The notes under the pieces were generated by a model. That model saw only the letters and a list, made by a program, of their open reading frames with translations. It searched no databases and was not told where the DNA came from. Of a DNA stretch of 28,195 nucleotides, positions 9,490-18,570 are shown piece by piece. The first letter of the stretch is position 1, and every line of letters starts with the position of its first letter. A program made the position numbers and the translations under genes. Source of the stretch: Chara braunii (Eukaryota; Streptophyta; Charophyceae; Charales; Characeae); NCBI GenBank assembly GCA_003427395.1, contig BFEA01000034.1, positions 697,847 through 726,041 on the forward strand, written 5' to 3'.

Positions 9490-10443
9490 ATGCAATGGCG
9501 CAGAGTGCCAGACAAAGATTCCCAACAGATCAACTATATCCTTCAGCAACTTGTTTGCACACACACACTCTCACTCTAGGATCACCCTGGACGTCCCACA
9601 CACACTGCACACACATACGCTAACCTTCTAACTGGCAGCTATGGCTGCCGTCTACCTCCTACCACTAACTGGCTGCTATGGCCACGTCTGCCTCCTTTTA
9701 GCCCTCTTCCTCTCCAGGCACCTGCAGACCTTCATACACAAGACACTCAGACAGGCAGAATGAATGAATGACTTGATGGTGCCTCTTTATTTATACTTTG
9801 GATAGTCAGGTCTGCCATTTGACCCTAAGCCCGGATGTGCACAGTCCCACATGCTACTTGCTGACTAGACAAAGTGCACCTCGGAACTGGGTACCGCTGA
9901 CTAGGATAGGTAGGACTAGGACTGCCCTTTGCTGACTGCGCTAGGACTGTCCACTGCTGACTCAGACGCGGACTGACTCTAGGACTCACAAAAGGCCATT
10001 TCCGGAAGTTTCGGAAAGATCGTAGGCTTCACCTTTCGGGACTGTGGCCGATACGACCTATACTACTACTACGACCTCTAAAACTTAGGCCTAGAGTTCA
10101 AGACCCGGCACTACATACAACTGAACGTACGACTTTCAGAACACAGGTCGCGGGTTCAAACACACACTGGTCAACCGGTACTATACATGGATGAAGGGGA
10201 GGTCTAGAGATCGAGCCCTGGGTACTGCATCTGCTATCGTAATAGGCGAAAACCGTTTCAGATGCTTCTCCGCATGCTATCAGTTAATCTACCTTCACAT
10301 AACTTCAAAAATAACATGAAGCAAAGGAGTCATCAAAGCGCATTTTACAGCAAAATACAAGTGCAGGGTTCAATCATTGAAGAGCACATCACATCCACAT
10401 TCCGTCCATAGCAGTGATCTCTTCACCACCCGTCCAACAGACC
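9490..10443. other. No gene; degenerate short repeats
   Basis: From about 9870 to 9990 the motif GCTGACT...AGGACT recurs irregularly every 30-45 bp. A minus-strand TATAAATA lies near 9790 below GCAGAATGAATGAATG, which could belong to a decayed LTR, but no LTR boundary or coding remnant supports this. CTAGAGTTCAAGACCCGG (10091) and CTAGAGATCGAGCCCTGG (10204) are a weak 113-bp direct repeat. Confidence 0.35.
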
Positions 10444-10568
10444 CTGCACTGTAGATTTTTATCATTTACGACTACCGGGCCAAAAGCTACGGTGCCGCTA
10501 CAGTGCCCACGCCCGGTAGACGTCCGCTGGGAAAGGGCTGACAGGCCCTTTCAAAATCTACAATGCAG
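10444..10568. repeat. Nested hairpin cluster, about 125 bp
   Basis: Outer arms CTGCACTGTAGATTTT (10444-10459) and AAAATCTACAATGCAG (10553-10568) are inverted with one mismatch. Inside are perfect stems CTACCGGGC/GCCCGGTAG (10472-10480 and 10511-10519) and GAAAGGGC/GCCCTTTC (10531-10538 and 10545-10552). It could be a small foldback MITE starting CA and ending TG, but I see no matching target-site duplication. Confidence 0.7.
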
Positions 10569-10784
10569 CAGACAATCCAATACATACGCGGGCAGCGCAT
10601 GTGAAAATGCACTGCCTGCCCACGCAGAGCCTCAATTCCATATCGGCACAGCAAAGGGAAAAAGAAAAGATATGACCAAAAAAAAAAAAAGATCGGACAG
10701 GACCCCACCCTCTTGCCGTGAGAAGCGGGGAGGACACTACAAAAGACAAAAACACATGGCAGTGTACCTTTCCATCTTCCAGAA

Positions 10785-10960
10785 GAAGATTCATTCTCAT
10801 TTTGTCGTTTGGCGAGTGGTTGAGCAAGGCCCTTTCTCTTGGTTTTCTTTTTCCTTTTTCTTTTGTTTCCTTCTAAAACTGGCTGCAACAACATCGTCAA
10901 ACTGATAGTAAAACGTTGGAATACTTTCCATGTTCGAGGGGAAGATTCATTCTCATTTCG
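10785..10960 (+). repeat. Two copies of the GAAGATTCATTC motif
   Basis: GAAGATTCATTCTCATTTTG at 10785-10804 and a 19/20 match at 10941-10960. Each is preceded by a TTCCAT sequence 14-25 bases upstream. The same motif recurs in the elements at 4194-5037, 15521-17130 and 18441-19849. No terminal inverted repeats were found around this pair. Confidence 0.75.
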
Positions 10961-11057
10961 CTCACCTGGCCTTTACATTTCGACCACTCTAGAAGTCATT
11001 TTCTCAGATATGTCGTACCTGAACACATTTTTTGGGCCCAAGCTGCCCCGTCTTTTT

Positions 11058-11264
11058 CTATCCTTTACCTGGCCCTGATTTGAGGACTTCTGGGTTGCAC
11101 ATCCCCTTTTCTATCCTTATACCACATCCTGATCTGAGCACCTTTAGGTCACGATTCTTAGTAAGCAACGCCACGTACTTCATAATTTCTTCTACTGTCG
11201 ACAAAGTCATGGTTCGCCAGTTCTCAGATGTGGATCCTTGTTTCGCTAAAAACTCCCGAGTAAA
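11058..11264 (-). CDS. Candidate internal exon or coding relic, unknown protein
   Basis: A pyrimidine-rich acceptor (TGTCCTGCCTTAG, AG at 11266-11265) is followed on the minus strand by 68 open codons: FTREFLAKQGSTSENWR, then TMTLSTVEEIMKYVALLTKN and RDLKVL, ending at TAG (11058-11060). A CCAG/GTAAAG donor at 11069/11068 would end the exon 11 bases earlier. The composition is convincingly protein-like, but I do not recognise the family. The C-terminal part contains a diverged internal duplication of about 60 bp (GATAGAAAA..GGGG, twice). It lies on the same strand as, and downstream of, the zinc-knuckle relic at 13599-14830, so the two might be exons of one retroelement-derived gene. Confidence 0.4.
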   Translation of the reverse strand, partial: FTREFLAKQGSTSENWRTMTLSTVEEIMKYVALLTKNRDLKVLRSGCGIRIEKGMCNPEVLKSGPGKG

Positions 11265-12237
11265 CTAAGGCAGGACATAGTTAAGAAGGTAGGTTCAAAG
11301 CTCAAGAAATCACCATAAGGCAAACGACCAAGCTCAGCAGACGAACAAACGAGTGCAGCAACTACAGCAACTACTAAAGCACTACATTACTGGGATTACC
11401 CCTGATCAGCTAGATATACGTAAAGCTGTGCGATAATTCCAAACACCATCTGCATCTACGATAGAAACCTTGTACTCCTCTGGACTTCCTATTTCCAGCT
11501 CCTAAGCTGCAGTCTGCCTATGACAGTAGAAAAGACACTAGAAAACATACAAAGATTTCAAATGCCTATGATAGGAACAGAAAAAGCAGTATAAATGGGT
11601 GCCGACACTCCGGGTAGGTGATAGTGCATGGGTTCAAGTCATCTGAGTTCACACTGACACAAGACATCACGTGACCTGACACTACAATATTTTTGCAGGG
11701 GATGATACTGATGGGTTGACAGTACAATATTTTTAAAGGGGATGATCCTGACGGCCCATCATACTGATTGATGTTCCCCTCCCCATCTCCGCACTGCTTT
11801 CTTCCTGCATCCCAATTCTTTCCATCCTCTCGCGGATATCAGTTTCCTTCTCCACCATCCATGCCGCGCCCAACCATGGACGGTTACGTTGAGATTGGCG
11901 TGATTCTGGAGCACAAGGTCTTAACAGTGCAAAACCAGCGGAGCCACAAATGCAGTATGGAGCACCCGTAAGAGGCCATCTTGGTGCAAGTAAAGATTGG
12001 TGGTTCCAGAGAACAGTTAATGAGGTCTTCATCTCAAGTGGTTCTACAGTACGAGAGGGCTCCGAAAGGGAAGGAACGGGGAATAAAAGTGTTCTTAGAG
12101 TGCTATCACACCTAAGGGGATGGGAGTGTAAGGGTCCAAGCCTCAGTGTGCCTCATAGTCACGGCCCATCAAGGACAGCCACACCAAGTTCAGTGCAGGC
12201 AAGCCTGACGGCAGAATCATGGGCCGGGGAACAGGTG
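11265..12237. other. No recognised gene
   Basis: Several short frames overlap on both strands at 11733-12032 with no domain. AGTACAATATTTTTA/GACACTACAATATTTTTG repeats at about 11681 and 11720. Nothing else stands out. Confidence 0.35.
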
Positions 12238-12468
12238 CCATCCCCTGTAACTAATCGGCAGACCCGACCTCTAGTTGGTAAAAACAGCTGCAACCCATCC
12301 CCTGTAACTGATCAGCAGGCCCGACCTCTAGTTGGTAAAAACAACTGCGACCCATCCCCTGTAACTAATCGGCAGGCCCGACCTCTAGTTGGTAAAAACA
12401 ACTGCGACCCATCCCCTGTAACTAATCGGCAGGCCCGACCTCTAGTTGGTAAAAACAACTGCGACCAA
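12238..12468. repeat. 57-bp minisatellite, four copies
   Basis: TCCCCTGTAACTAATCGGCA starts at 12241, 12298, 12355 and 12412, an exact 57-bp period. Units 3 and 4 are nearly identical, while unit 1 differs at several sites. As 57 is a multiple of three, the array is open on both strands: plus as PSPVTNRQARPLVGKNNCD repeats, minus as SQLFLPTRGRACRLVTGDG repeats. Neither reading has a domain or a convincing start, so I annotate DNA, not protein. Confidence 0.9.
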
Positions 12469-13062
12469 ACTCTATCCAATAGGCAGCAAGAACTGTCTGT
12501 CGGGACCACCAGACCTTGGCCCCCAAAACAGACAAGAGGAGGGTCGCTGCTGTGGTAAGAACACTTGGGGATTTGGCAGCTTGCAGCAGCACTGCACAGC
12601 ACATTGCAGCCAGAGAGCACCCGAGCAGGAGCAGCTGCCGTGGCTGCCAGGTTAGTGTCAGCCATATCTGGGCAGCAGGGTGGCGGTCAGGAAGGCAAAG
12701 AAGACAGAGGGAACTGGCAGGTCTTCCTTGGTGTCGATGGAGGAAGATTACATGAGCAGAGCCTTCAAGTAGCGTCCAACGAGTGACACATGGACAAAGA
12801 AAGTGTGTGGTTGCGGGTAGTAAGTACTCTGACGAGTGACACATGGACAAAGAGAGAGTGCGGTTGCAGACTAGTATGTTTGGAGGTAATAAGAAACAGA
12901 GTAATGCAGACAGATTGTATTGATTATTGGGAGCAAGAAGTGGGCATTTCTTTGTCAACAGACATCAGTGTTATGTTTTACCTAATTGATGTGCTTTCAG
13001 CATGGGTACTCTGATTTCAACTCGGTTCAATCATGCTTGTTCTTCTATGAGCTGTTGCATCC
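12469..13062. other. No gene; 53-bp direct repeat at 12781-12870
   Basis: GAGTGACACATGGACAAAGA starts at 12781 and recurs 53 bases on at 12834, with GTGCGGTTGC following in the second copy and GTGTGGTTGC in the first. The remaining sequence has overlapping open frames on both strands without domains. Confidence 0.5.
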
Positions 13063-13281
13063 TCAGAAATTGTTCTCATGGAATGGTTCCTTGCACTCCT
13101 GTAAATCACAAAGTATAGGGTCTCTTCCCCGCTGTCCCAGGCTGCTCAACAACTTTATAAGTCTGGTCATTGGTGCTTCTGTCTCACCTTCCCAGAAATG
13201 CAAGAGCTCCACTCCTGACTTTACACTTTCCTCCCTGCCTTTACATTCCTCTCCTCGACTTAGATTTGAATGACAATGCAC
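13063..13281 (-). other. Weak coding-like segment
   Basis: A 72-codon minus-strand frame reads through CKGREESVKSGVELLHFW and TRLIKLLSSLGQRGRDPI. It lies between the zinc-knuckle relic (13599-14830) and the 11058-11264 exon on the same strand, so it may be another piece of the same degraded gene. There is no motif and no clear splice site, and chance is possible. Confidence 0.2.
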
Positions 13282-14281
13282 TGTGCAAATTCAAAGATGG
13301 CGGCCACCTCTGATTGTAAAACTGCTCAGCGTAGGTAGCTCGTCAAGTAATGCACTGTACACAGGCATAAGCACATATAGTTTCAGCCCCAAAAACCTAT
13401 ATTGAGCTATGAAAATGAGCCTTACTATTTGATTCCTTGCCACTCTAATCCATCATGCATGCACGCAGATCTCTTGATTCCACCGATGTAGGCTGATTTA
13501 CACAAGAATTTGAGTTCTCGAAAAATTCACGCTCATACATACTACATCCCCACACCGTCTAAAAGCTACAATCACTAATCAGTAAGATCCTTGTGAATTT
13601 ATCGTCCTGCATGAGACACTTGGCCCACATGACCTAAAATCCTCCGGAGTTCCTGGATCTTTCCGGGACTTGCTGATGGGTCTGTCGCAGAAGCCTTTTG
13701 CGGTGGTACTGGATTCTCCCTTGGCAGTTTGTTCAAAAGCCACCACTGCTCCATTCTTGACTGAAGGCCCATACCATTGTCCACTTTCTTACGTAGAGAA
13801 ATCACACCTTCTATATTACCTCGTAATCCAAGCCCAAGGTGCAATCATGTATCTTCAATAAAACGTGCTTGCACCCCTGGACCATATCGGCTACACCCCT
13901 GTAACGTAGATTGCAAGTTGTCATGGGTTTCAACCGGGATTTTTATTTTCGTCCCCAGTCCCTTTCGCTGGCTCATTCCAGGAGTTCTCTTGTTGGTTAA
14001 CCGTGGCACAGTGGACTTCAAATCTTCTTCTACCCTCGACTCTCGTTCCATCTTGTCTGCACCTGGATGTAGCTCCTCAGTCCTTTCCCAAAGATCCTCG
14101 ACCTCTTCATCCATAGAAACGGCTTCCGCAGGTGCCAAAGCCACTTCACACTTCTCAGGCCGCGACCCAAACTTCAGCCTATCTCCTCTTATATCGCACC
14201 CCTTCACCCAGCCATCTGTAAGTCAACAATTCTAGCAGTTCTCAACTCATTCTCTTCCTCGTATTGAACCTTACGTTCTCA

Positions 14282-14394
14282 TCTCTATTGTCTCTTCTCT
14301 TTTTTCAATTGTGCCTCCATTTCCTTCCTCGCGCACACTTCCTTCTCTCTATTGTCTCTTCTCTTTTTTCAATTGTGCCTCCATTTCCTTCCTC
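14282..14394. repeat. 64-bp tandem duplication
   Basis: TCTCTATTGTCTCTTCTCTT starts at 14282 and at 14346, and identity runs about 49 bases in each copy. The period is not a multiple of three, so it shifts the minus-strand frame of the gag-like relic in which it lies. Confidence 0.9.
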
Positions 14395-14480
14395 TTCCCT
14401 AGCTAGTGGTAGGGGCATTAGTTGGCCGACGGCACTGAAAGACCCACCCACTTCAAGTCTCGAGAGTGAGGCCTTCCACT

Positions 14481-14720
14481 GAGGATGATCTTCTGTCTAC
14501 TCCCAAGATTCACAATCTGGCAAAGCGGACCATCATCGAACTTCAACATCTTTAGTCAGCCGGCTGCTTTGGTGAGGATGATCTTCTTTCTACTCCCAAC
14601 ATTCACAATTTGGCGAAGCGGACCGTCATCGAACTTCGACATTGTGCTTCAAAGTTCCACCCTGACCTGATCTAGGATGACAGATTTTGCACTTCCCCTC
14701 TTTGGTCAGTCTGCTGCTTT
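14481..14720. repeat. 93-bp tandem duplication with a degenerate third copy
   Basis: GAGGATGATCTTCTGTCTAC starts at 14481, with a close copy (GAGGATGATCTTCTTTCTAC) at 14574 continuing through GCGGACC.TCATCGAACTTC. A weaker copy (AGGATGACAGATTTTGCACT) begins at about 14674, and GGTCAGTCTGCTGCTTT there matches AGTCAGCCGGCTGCTTT of the first copy. The period keeps the minus-strand coding frame. Confidence 0.8.
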
Positions 14721-15140
14721 CGATAACACCACCATTTGGATAGGTGGTGGCAAGCTCCCCCGCAACCATAACAGGCAGGCGGAACTCTTCTTACTGGCAG
14801 ATTCGGCAGCTCATTCCACGCAGCCTGTTGATTAGCTCCTAACCTCGTGGGTACTTTCTCAGCACCTTCAACAACATATACATAGCAAACTTGAAATCGA
14901 CATCTCTTTCACCGTCTTCGAACAACTCTTCCAATCCTGACCACCTTATTGGAATAAGCCCCTCAACACATTACCAAATGCGGTGTCACGTAGCTGACAC
15001 AGTGACACAGCACATTGTAGTACAATCACTGCATCAGCAGCCTATGACAAAACAAAAGTCAGACGTTCAATTCCGGATGTGAGACGCACACTGCCAATGA
15101 CAGCTTCCTGAAGACATTGGTGGCACTCAGCATGTTTTTG

Positions 15141-15225
15141 GCATGGCAAAACGAAGCAGACGCGTTGTTTTTTGCATGGGCAGACAAGTTTTTTGCATGG
15201 CGAAATGAAGCAGACTCGTGCTCGC
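15141..15225. repeat. 54-bp direct repeat
   Basis: GCATGGCAAAACGAAGCAGA (15141) recurs as GCATGGCGAAATGAAGCAGA (15195). A shortened copy of the GCATGG core lies between them at 15175. In the plus frame this reads as two FAW.NEAD peptides, but no gene is supported. Confidence 0.8.
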
Positions 15226-15520
15226 AGTTACTTGAAAAAGGCATGTCATTGCTGCTACTATGCATCTGGAAGCTAATAAGCGGGTCAAGAGACAGATCAC
15301 AGCTATTTAGGCAAGGCATGCCCGGTCATTACAACAGATGAAGACAGCTACTGCAGACAGGTCGCAGTTAATTAAACCACCCTCTACCTGCCTTTAGAAA
15401 TTTGGGGCAGTACACCATTTTTCCAAATAGGCATGTCGACTACCGGAAGCTGTGTGTGGGGCCCGGCCTTGGTCCCACAGTGGCAAAAATACAAATATGC
15501 CAAATCGCCGATTATTTACC
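15226..15520. other. No gene; isolated TTAAACCACC end
   Basis: TTAAACCACCCTCTACCTGCC at 15372 resembles the termini of the TTAA-flanked family and the sequence at 19952 (TTAAACCACCCCTCAACCACC), but I found no inverted partner for either. AGGCAAGGCATGCC at 15309 matches the repeat unit at about 20477. Confidence 0.35.
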
Positions 15521-15892
15521 TGTTAACAGGGTTACCCCGACGGTCGGCGACCCTTGACTGGTCGGCCGCCAACCCGCCAACCGATCGGCTGGTCGGCACC
15601 TAGCAGTCGGGGATCATCCGCACCCCGCACTTTTTTTTTTTTTTTTTTTTTGGGATCCAGAACCCCTAATAACCCCAACCACACCCCCATAGCGGCCCCC
15701 AATACCCGCGTACACCAACCTAACACTCCCGAACCGCCCCCAACATCCTTATTAACCCCCCTAATATCCCCTATATCACCCCTATACTCCGCCTATTACT
15801 CCAACCCATACCTGCGGCGTATCGCGTGCGCACGAGCTCCGCACGTGCGGCGCATAACACACGTGTAAGCATGCACGCGCACGTGATGCGAT

Positions 15893-16070
15893 GCACCCCA
15901 CTAAATAGGATATAAAAAAAAAAATTGAAGAAGGCTGGCTGCGGTAGCAATGGCGCAGCAGTACATATGCAGTACATACGCACCCCACTAAATAGGATAT
16001 AAAAATAGGGCCCACGTATTCCTTGTTTGAATAGTCTTTTTCGCAGAGGACCCCAGCAGTACATATGCAA
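15893..16070. repeat. 87-bp-spaced direct repeats inside the TIR element
   Basis: GCACCCCACTAAATAGGATA followed by TAAAAA occurs at 15893 and at 15980. CAGCAGTACATATGCA occurs at about 15956 and 16054. Confidence 0.8.
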
Positions 16071-16214
16071 GGGTCCCAACATCTCAAGAGATGTTCAGCA
16101 AATGTCGTATAGAAGAAAAGCAGGCCAGCAATATATGCTCTGGATCCGAAGTCAGGTCCGCTTTCGAGCAGTTTTGGGTTACAAGTTACAGCTACTTACT
16201 ACTGTAGCTCTCTC

Positions 16215-16470
16215 TTTCTTTCGTTTCTTTTTTCCTACGAGCAGTGGCCCTAAGGGACTTGCTCCACTCGTCACCAGCACAAAAGACAAAACATATGCAG
16301 CGTATGTGTTCCATGTTCTAACAGAAGATTCATTCCTCTTTCTTTTGTTTCCTTTTCCCACGACAAGTGGCCCTAAGGGCCTTGGTTCACTCGTCACCAC
16401 TTGCACAAAAGACAAAACATATGGTGGCGTACAGTTCCATGTTCTAGCAGAAGATTCATTCTAGTTTTGC
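16215..16470 (+). repeat. Tandem duplication, about 123-126 bp, ending in GAAGATTCATTC motifs
   Basis: GTGGCCCTAAGGG at 16244 and 16367, CACTCGTCACCA near 16265 and 16388, AAAAGACAAAACATATG near 16281 and 16407, and TTCCATGTTCTA.CAGAAGATTCATTC near 16310 and 16435. Each unit therefore ends with the dispersed motif, here in its fullest shared context. Confidence 0.85.
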
Positions 16471-16748
16471 ACATTTTTAGTGGAGGGAAGCCCTGAATTG
16501 CACGTGGCGAGTTGGCCTGCTATTGCCCTGAAACTCGCGTGCTCAGTGGTCCCATAACTGCTGAAACACGGACCTTAAAGTGAATCAACAGCATATATAC
16601 TTGGTGTGCCATACTTTCAGCATGGCTATCGAGTCTATGACTACTACCTCGTTCATAGCAACATGGCCCTTGCTGATTGTGTGCGGGGCCCTCTCGGATA
16701 TCCCGCAGGGGGGTTGAAATAAATATTAATAAGGAGCTACTTGTTTAC

Positions 16749-16758
<10 letters not shown>

Positions 16759-16787
<29 letters not shown>
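16759..16787. repeat. CT microsatellite
   Basis: An uninterrupted TC run at about 16759-16787, followed by T-rich runs (16817-16850) and a C15-16 tract at about 16900-16915. Confidence 0.9.
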
Positions 16788-16791
<4 letters not shown>

Positions 16792-17172
16792 CCGTGTTCT
16801 CACACATAACAGCCGTTTTTTTTTCTTTTTTTTTTTCTTCCTTTTTTTTGCGCATCGGTGACCAGCACATTTGCGCTGCAGGTATGCTCCAACCCCAACC
16901 CCCCCCCCCCCCCCCACAAACCCCCCACCCCGAAACCAAAGTTTCTCAGCGGATGTGGGCTGTACTCAGCAAGCGCAGTACAGCCCCAAAGTCAAAACAA
17001 AAACAAAATCAGAGGAAGACTGTTTTCTGAGCCGTCGGCTACCGCCGACCGGTCAGCCCCGATCAGTCGGTACAATACGGTCGGCCATCGGCCCGACCGG
17101 TCGGCGGGGATGCAACCCTGCCTGTTAACATGATTTTTTTTTTTTTGCCATTTTTCAGATTTTTTTCTTTTT

Positions 17173-17245
17173 AATCAGATAAGATATTAAGGTTAACTAA
17201 ACTGATGAGAACAGATACTACAACTTGGCCGAAAGGCAGAAATTT
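17173..17245 (-). ncRNA. U2 snRNA-like fragment, probably a retropseudogene
   Basis: The minus strand contains GTAGTATCTGTTCT, the U2 segment that includes the branch-point-pairing sequence. Upstream is TTTCTGCCTTTCGGCC, resembling the 5' stem-loop I of U2, and downstream ATCAGTTTA...ATATCT..CTGAT, resembling stem II. Compared with the plant U2 that I know, several bases of stem-loop I are missing, and about seven extra bases (GTTAACC) sit in the loop of stem II. The Sm site and the 3' half are absent: after CTGATT the sequence becomes A-rich (17131-17174). A truncated RNA copy with an A tail is typical of a retrotransposed pseudogene. No plant USE or TATA element is seen upstream. Confidence 0.6.
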
Positions 17246-17946
17246 TCACTCGTTTGCGAGGATCTGGGTCCTCGGCAGGCCTATGGGGCCCTGTATGCAG
17301 CATTGCCCGCCCTAAGTGAAGGCGGAGGTGCCCCAAGTGAAGGCGGGCCTAACAAATCACCTGAGGCCCTCGACTGTCAATTTCATATTTGGGGTCCAGG
17401 TAGTTGCGACGCGCCAGTCAGTTGAAAGAAACTTAGGTCGGGCAACACAGACATTTCCACGGCCTTCCGGGCGTTTCCAAAGAATGCAGGCCCTGGGCGT
17501 GATTCGCAGCCTCATACAGAGACAGTTGGGCGCCCAACCGAACAAGGCCCAGCAGCCCAGTAGCTGCTGTACACAGGCAGCTTCCTGGGGCCTTCCGGAA
17601 GCTTCTGGGCCCAGGCCAGTGCAGCCAGGCTGCGTGAGCAGGCCAACTCTTTCCATAAAGGAAAGAGCTCTGCCCTGTCTGCCTCATTCAGGCACTCGCA
17701 TGGCGGCAGCGCTGCTGGAGCAAAGGCTCGCGGCTGCTGGCTGGCGCTGAGAGGCGAGGTGCAACACGTGCGGTCGTGCAGGGAAGAAGGGCGCTGCTGA
17801 GGGCAGCGCCATAGCCCAGCCACCATAGCTGGTGGGCTTGGACTACAGTGAGGCGCAGGAGTGGTCTTCGGGTGAAACAGAGGACAGACGTGGGTGTAGT
17901 CAGGGGATAAGTGAAGGATGATGATGATGATGATGTGAGGGCACTT
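17246..17946. other. GC-rich segment, no recognised gene
   Basis: Frames are open on both strands over 17316-17826, as expected in GC-rich DNA, and none has a recognisable domain. CCCTAAGTGAAGGCGGAGG and CCCCAAGTGAAGGCGGGCC form a short direct repeat at about 17310 and 17332. A (GAT)n run lies at about 17918-17935. Confidence 0.4.
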
Positions 17947-17948
17947 AC

Positions 17949-18035
17949 CTTGTATTGGCGATGTTCTGCATGGGCGACATCTTCAAGTACTTCGGGCTGC
18001 CGCTGATGTCAACAGTTGCATTGTCATTTCGTAAT
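17949..18035 (-). CDS. Candidate host internal exon, unknown protein
   Basis: Minus-strand acceptor CTACTACAG (AG at 18037-18036) and a strong donor AAG/GTAAGT (exon ends 17949) bound 87 bases. In the open frame (phase 1 to phase 2) they encode LRNDNATVDISGSPKYLK, then MSPMQNIANTR. The peptide looks like a conserved soluble domain, but I cannot assign a family. The frame is also open further upstream, so the acceptor is a best guess. It shares strand with the RABE exon 12 kb away and does not match any RABE segment, so it probably belongs to a different gene. Confidence 0.4.
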
Positions 18036-18398
18036 CTGTAGTAGCTGTGTAGGAGTAGGCTGGGCGCTGAGCGCCAAGTGTGAGTGTGAAGGAACTGGAC
18101 TCTTGTGTTGAGAGGAGAGAGTATGCTCTCCATGAACATTGGTTTTCAGTGCTACGAACCTCCATTGGTGTATTATTGGTGCAATGCTGCTCTTTGGACA
18201 CGGTGTGACTGTTTGGCTTTCAATGTGATGGTGTGATCTGGAATTGTCATCTCGCTGTTGCTTATTTTCCTTGCACATTCCTCCTATCAACAAAAATCAA
18301 AAAAGTTTCGAAAATGGAAAAATCAATAAAGTTTCAAAAATGAAAATGCGCCCATTCGCCACGGAAGTTATCAAGGTCAAAATGAATTTTCAAAAAAA
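18036..18398. other. No recognised gene
   Basis: Upstream (minus strand) of the candidate exon. Short frames without domains. From 18290 it becomes A-rich, with AAAAATCAA.AAAGTTTC.AAAATG repeated (about 18289 and 18318). Confidence 0.35.
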
Positions 18399-18440
18399 TT
18401 CTGATATTTTTCCTGGGTAGATCATGACAAAATCTACTAC
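18399..18440 (+). repeat. Left member of an inverted pair flanking the TIR element
   Basis: TTCTGATATTTTTCCTGG (18399-18416) is the exact reverse complement of 20155-20172, and similarity continues at lower identity for about 20 more bases (AGATCA..AC..AAT.T). The pair brackets the 18441-19849 element. Confidence 0.75.
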
Positions 18441-18570
18441 TTCAACCACCAGTACCTCGCACAGCTGAAAAAAAAGCTTGTGGCCGTTACCGCGCCGCAG
18501 CTTTCAGGGGTCAGGGGAGGCGAACACCCGGTAGTGCCTCATTCAGGAGGCTGGTCGTTTCAGGGTCGGG

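Larger units (their letters stand above)
13599..14830 (-). pseudogene. Degraded gag-like gene with zinc-knuckle-like motif and charged region
   Basis: Reading leftward on the minus strand: a Cys/His cluster CYGCGGACHHLSKWWC (about 14725-14773) resembles a CX2CX4HX4C retroviral-type knuckle, with the fourth Cys displaced by two residues. Next comes a 31-codon unit (KFDDGPL.QIVN.GSR.KIIL) repeated in frame by a 93-bp duplication, then a lysine/glutamate-rich KEMEAQLKKEKRQ segment broken by a 64-bp duplication. Last come about 120 open codons (14207-13845) rich in Glu, Arg and Lys, and after one TGA a further 81 codons in the same frame (13844-13599). A knuckle followed by charged coiled coil suits a retroelement gag or a domesticated derivative. 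Stops and frameshifts make it non-functional as a single protein. The exact family is unknown to me. Confidence 0.45.
15521..17130. mobile_element. TIR element with GGTCGG subterminal repeats, about 1.6 kb
   Basis: TGTTAACAGG (15521-15530) and CCTGTTAACA (17121-17130) are perfect inverted ends. Just inside, GGTTACCCCGACGGTCGGC on the left corresponds, with small gaps, to the reverse complement of the right end (GGTTGCATCCCCGCCGACC). GGTCGGC-type motifs recur at each end (about 15541, 15560, 15590 on the left; many between 17030 and 17105 on the right), as in elements whose transposase binds subterminal repeats. TTAA at 15523-15526 and 17125-17128 could be the target duplication. There is no transposase frame; the interior holds homopolymers, direct repeats and the 123-bp duplication at 16215-16470. 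Confidence 0.6.

Noticed and set aside
10090-10230. B-box-like GGTTCAA/GAGTTCAAGACCC motifs (also near 11632), possible tRNA-derived SINE
   Set aside because: No convincing A box at the right spacing, no cloverleaf and no A-rich tail.
12046-12062. CAGTACGAGAGG, a match to the sarcin-ricin loop of 25S/28S rRNA
   Set aside because: Only about 12 bases match and neither flank resembles rRNA.
12238-12468. Possible CRISPR array
   Set aside because: The 57-bp units are contiguous tandem repeats without unique spacers, in a eukaryotic context.
15660-15780. C-rich CCCCTAA-like sequence resembling interstitial telomere repeats
   Set aside because: No regular CCCTAAA unit; it is simply C/A-rich sequence.
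17316-17826. Open frames of 100-144 codons on both strands
   Set aside because: GC-rich sequence lowers stop frequency; the frames overlap on opposite strands and have no domain.
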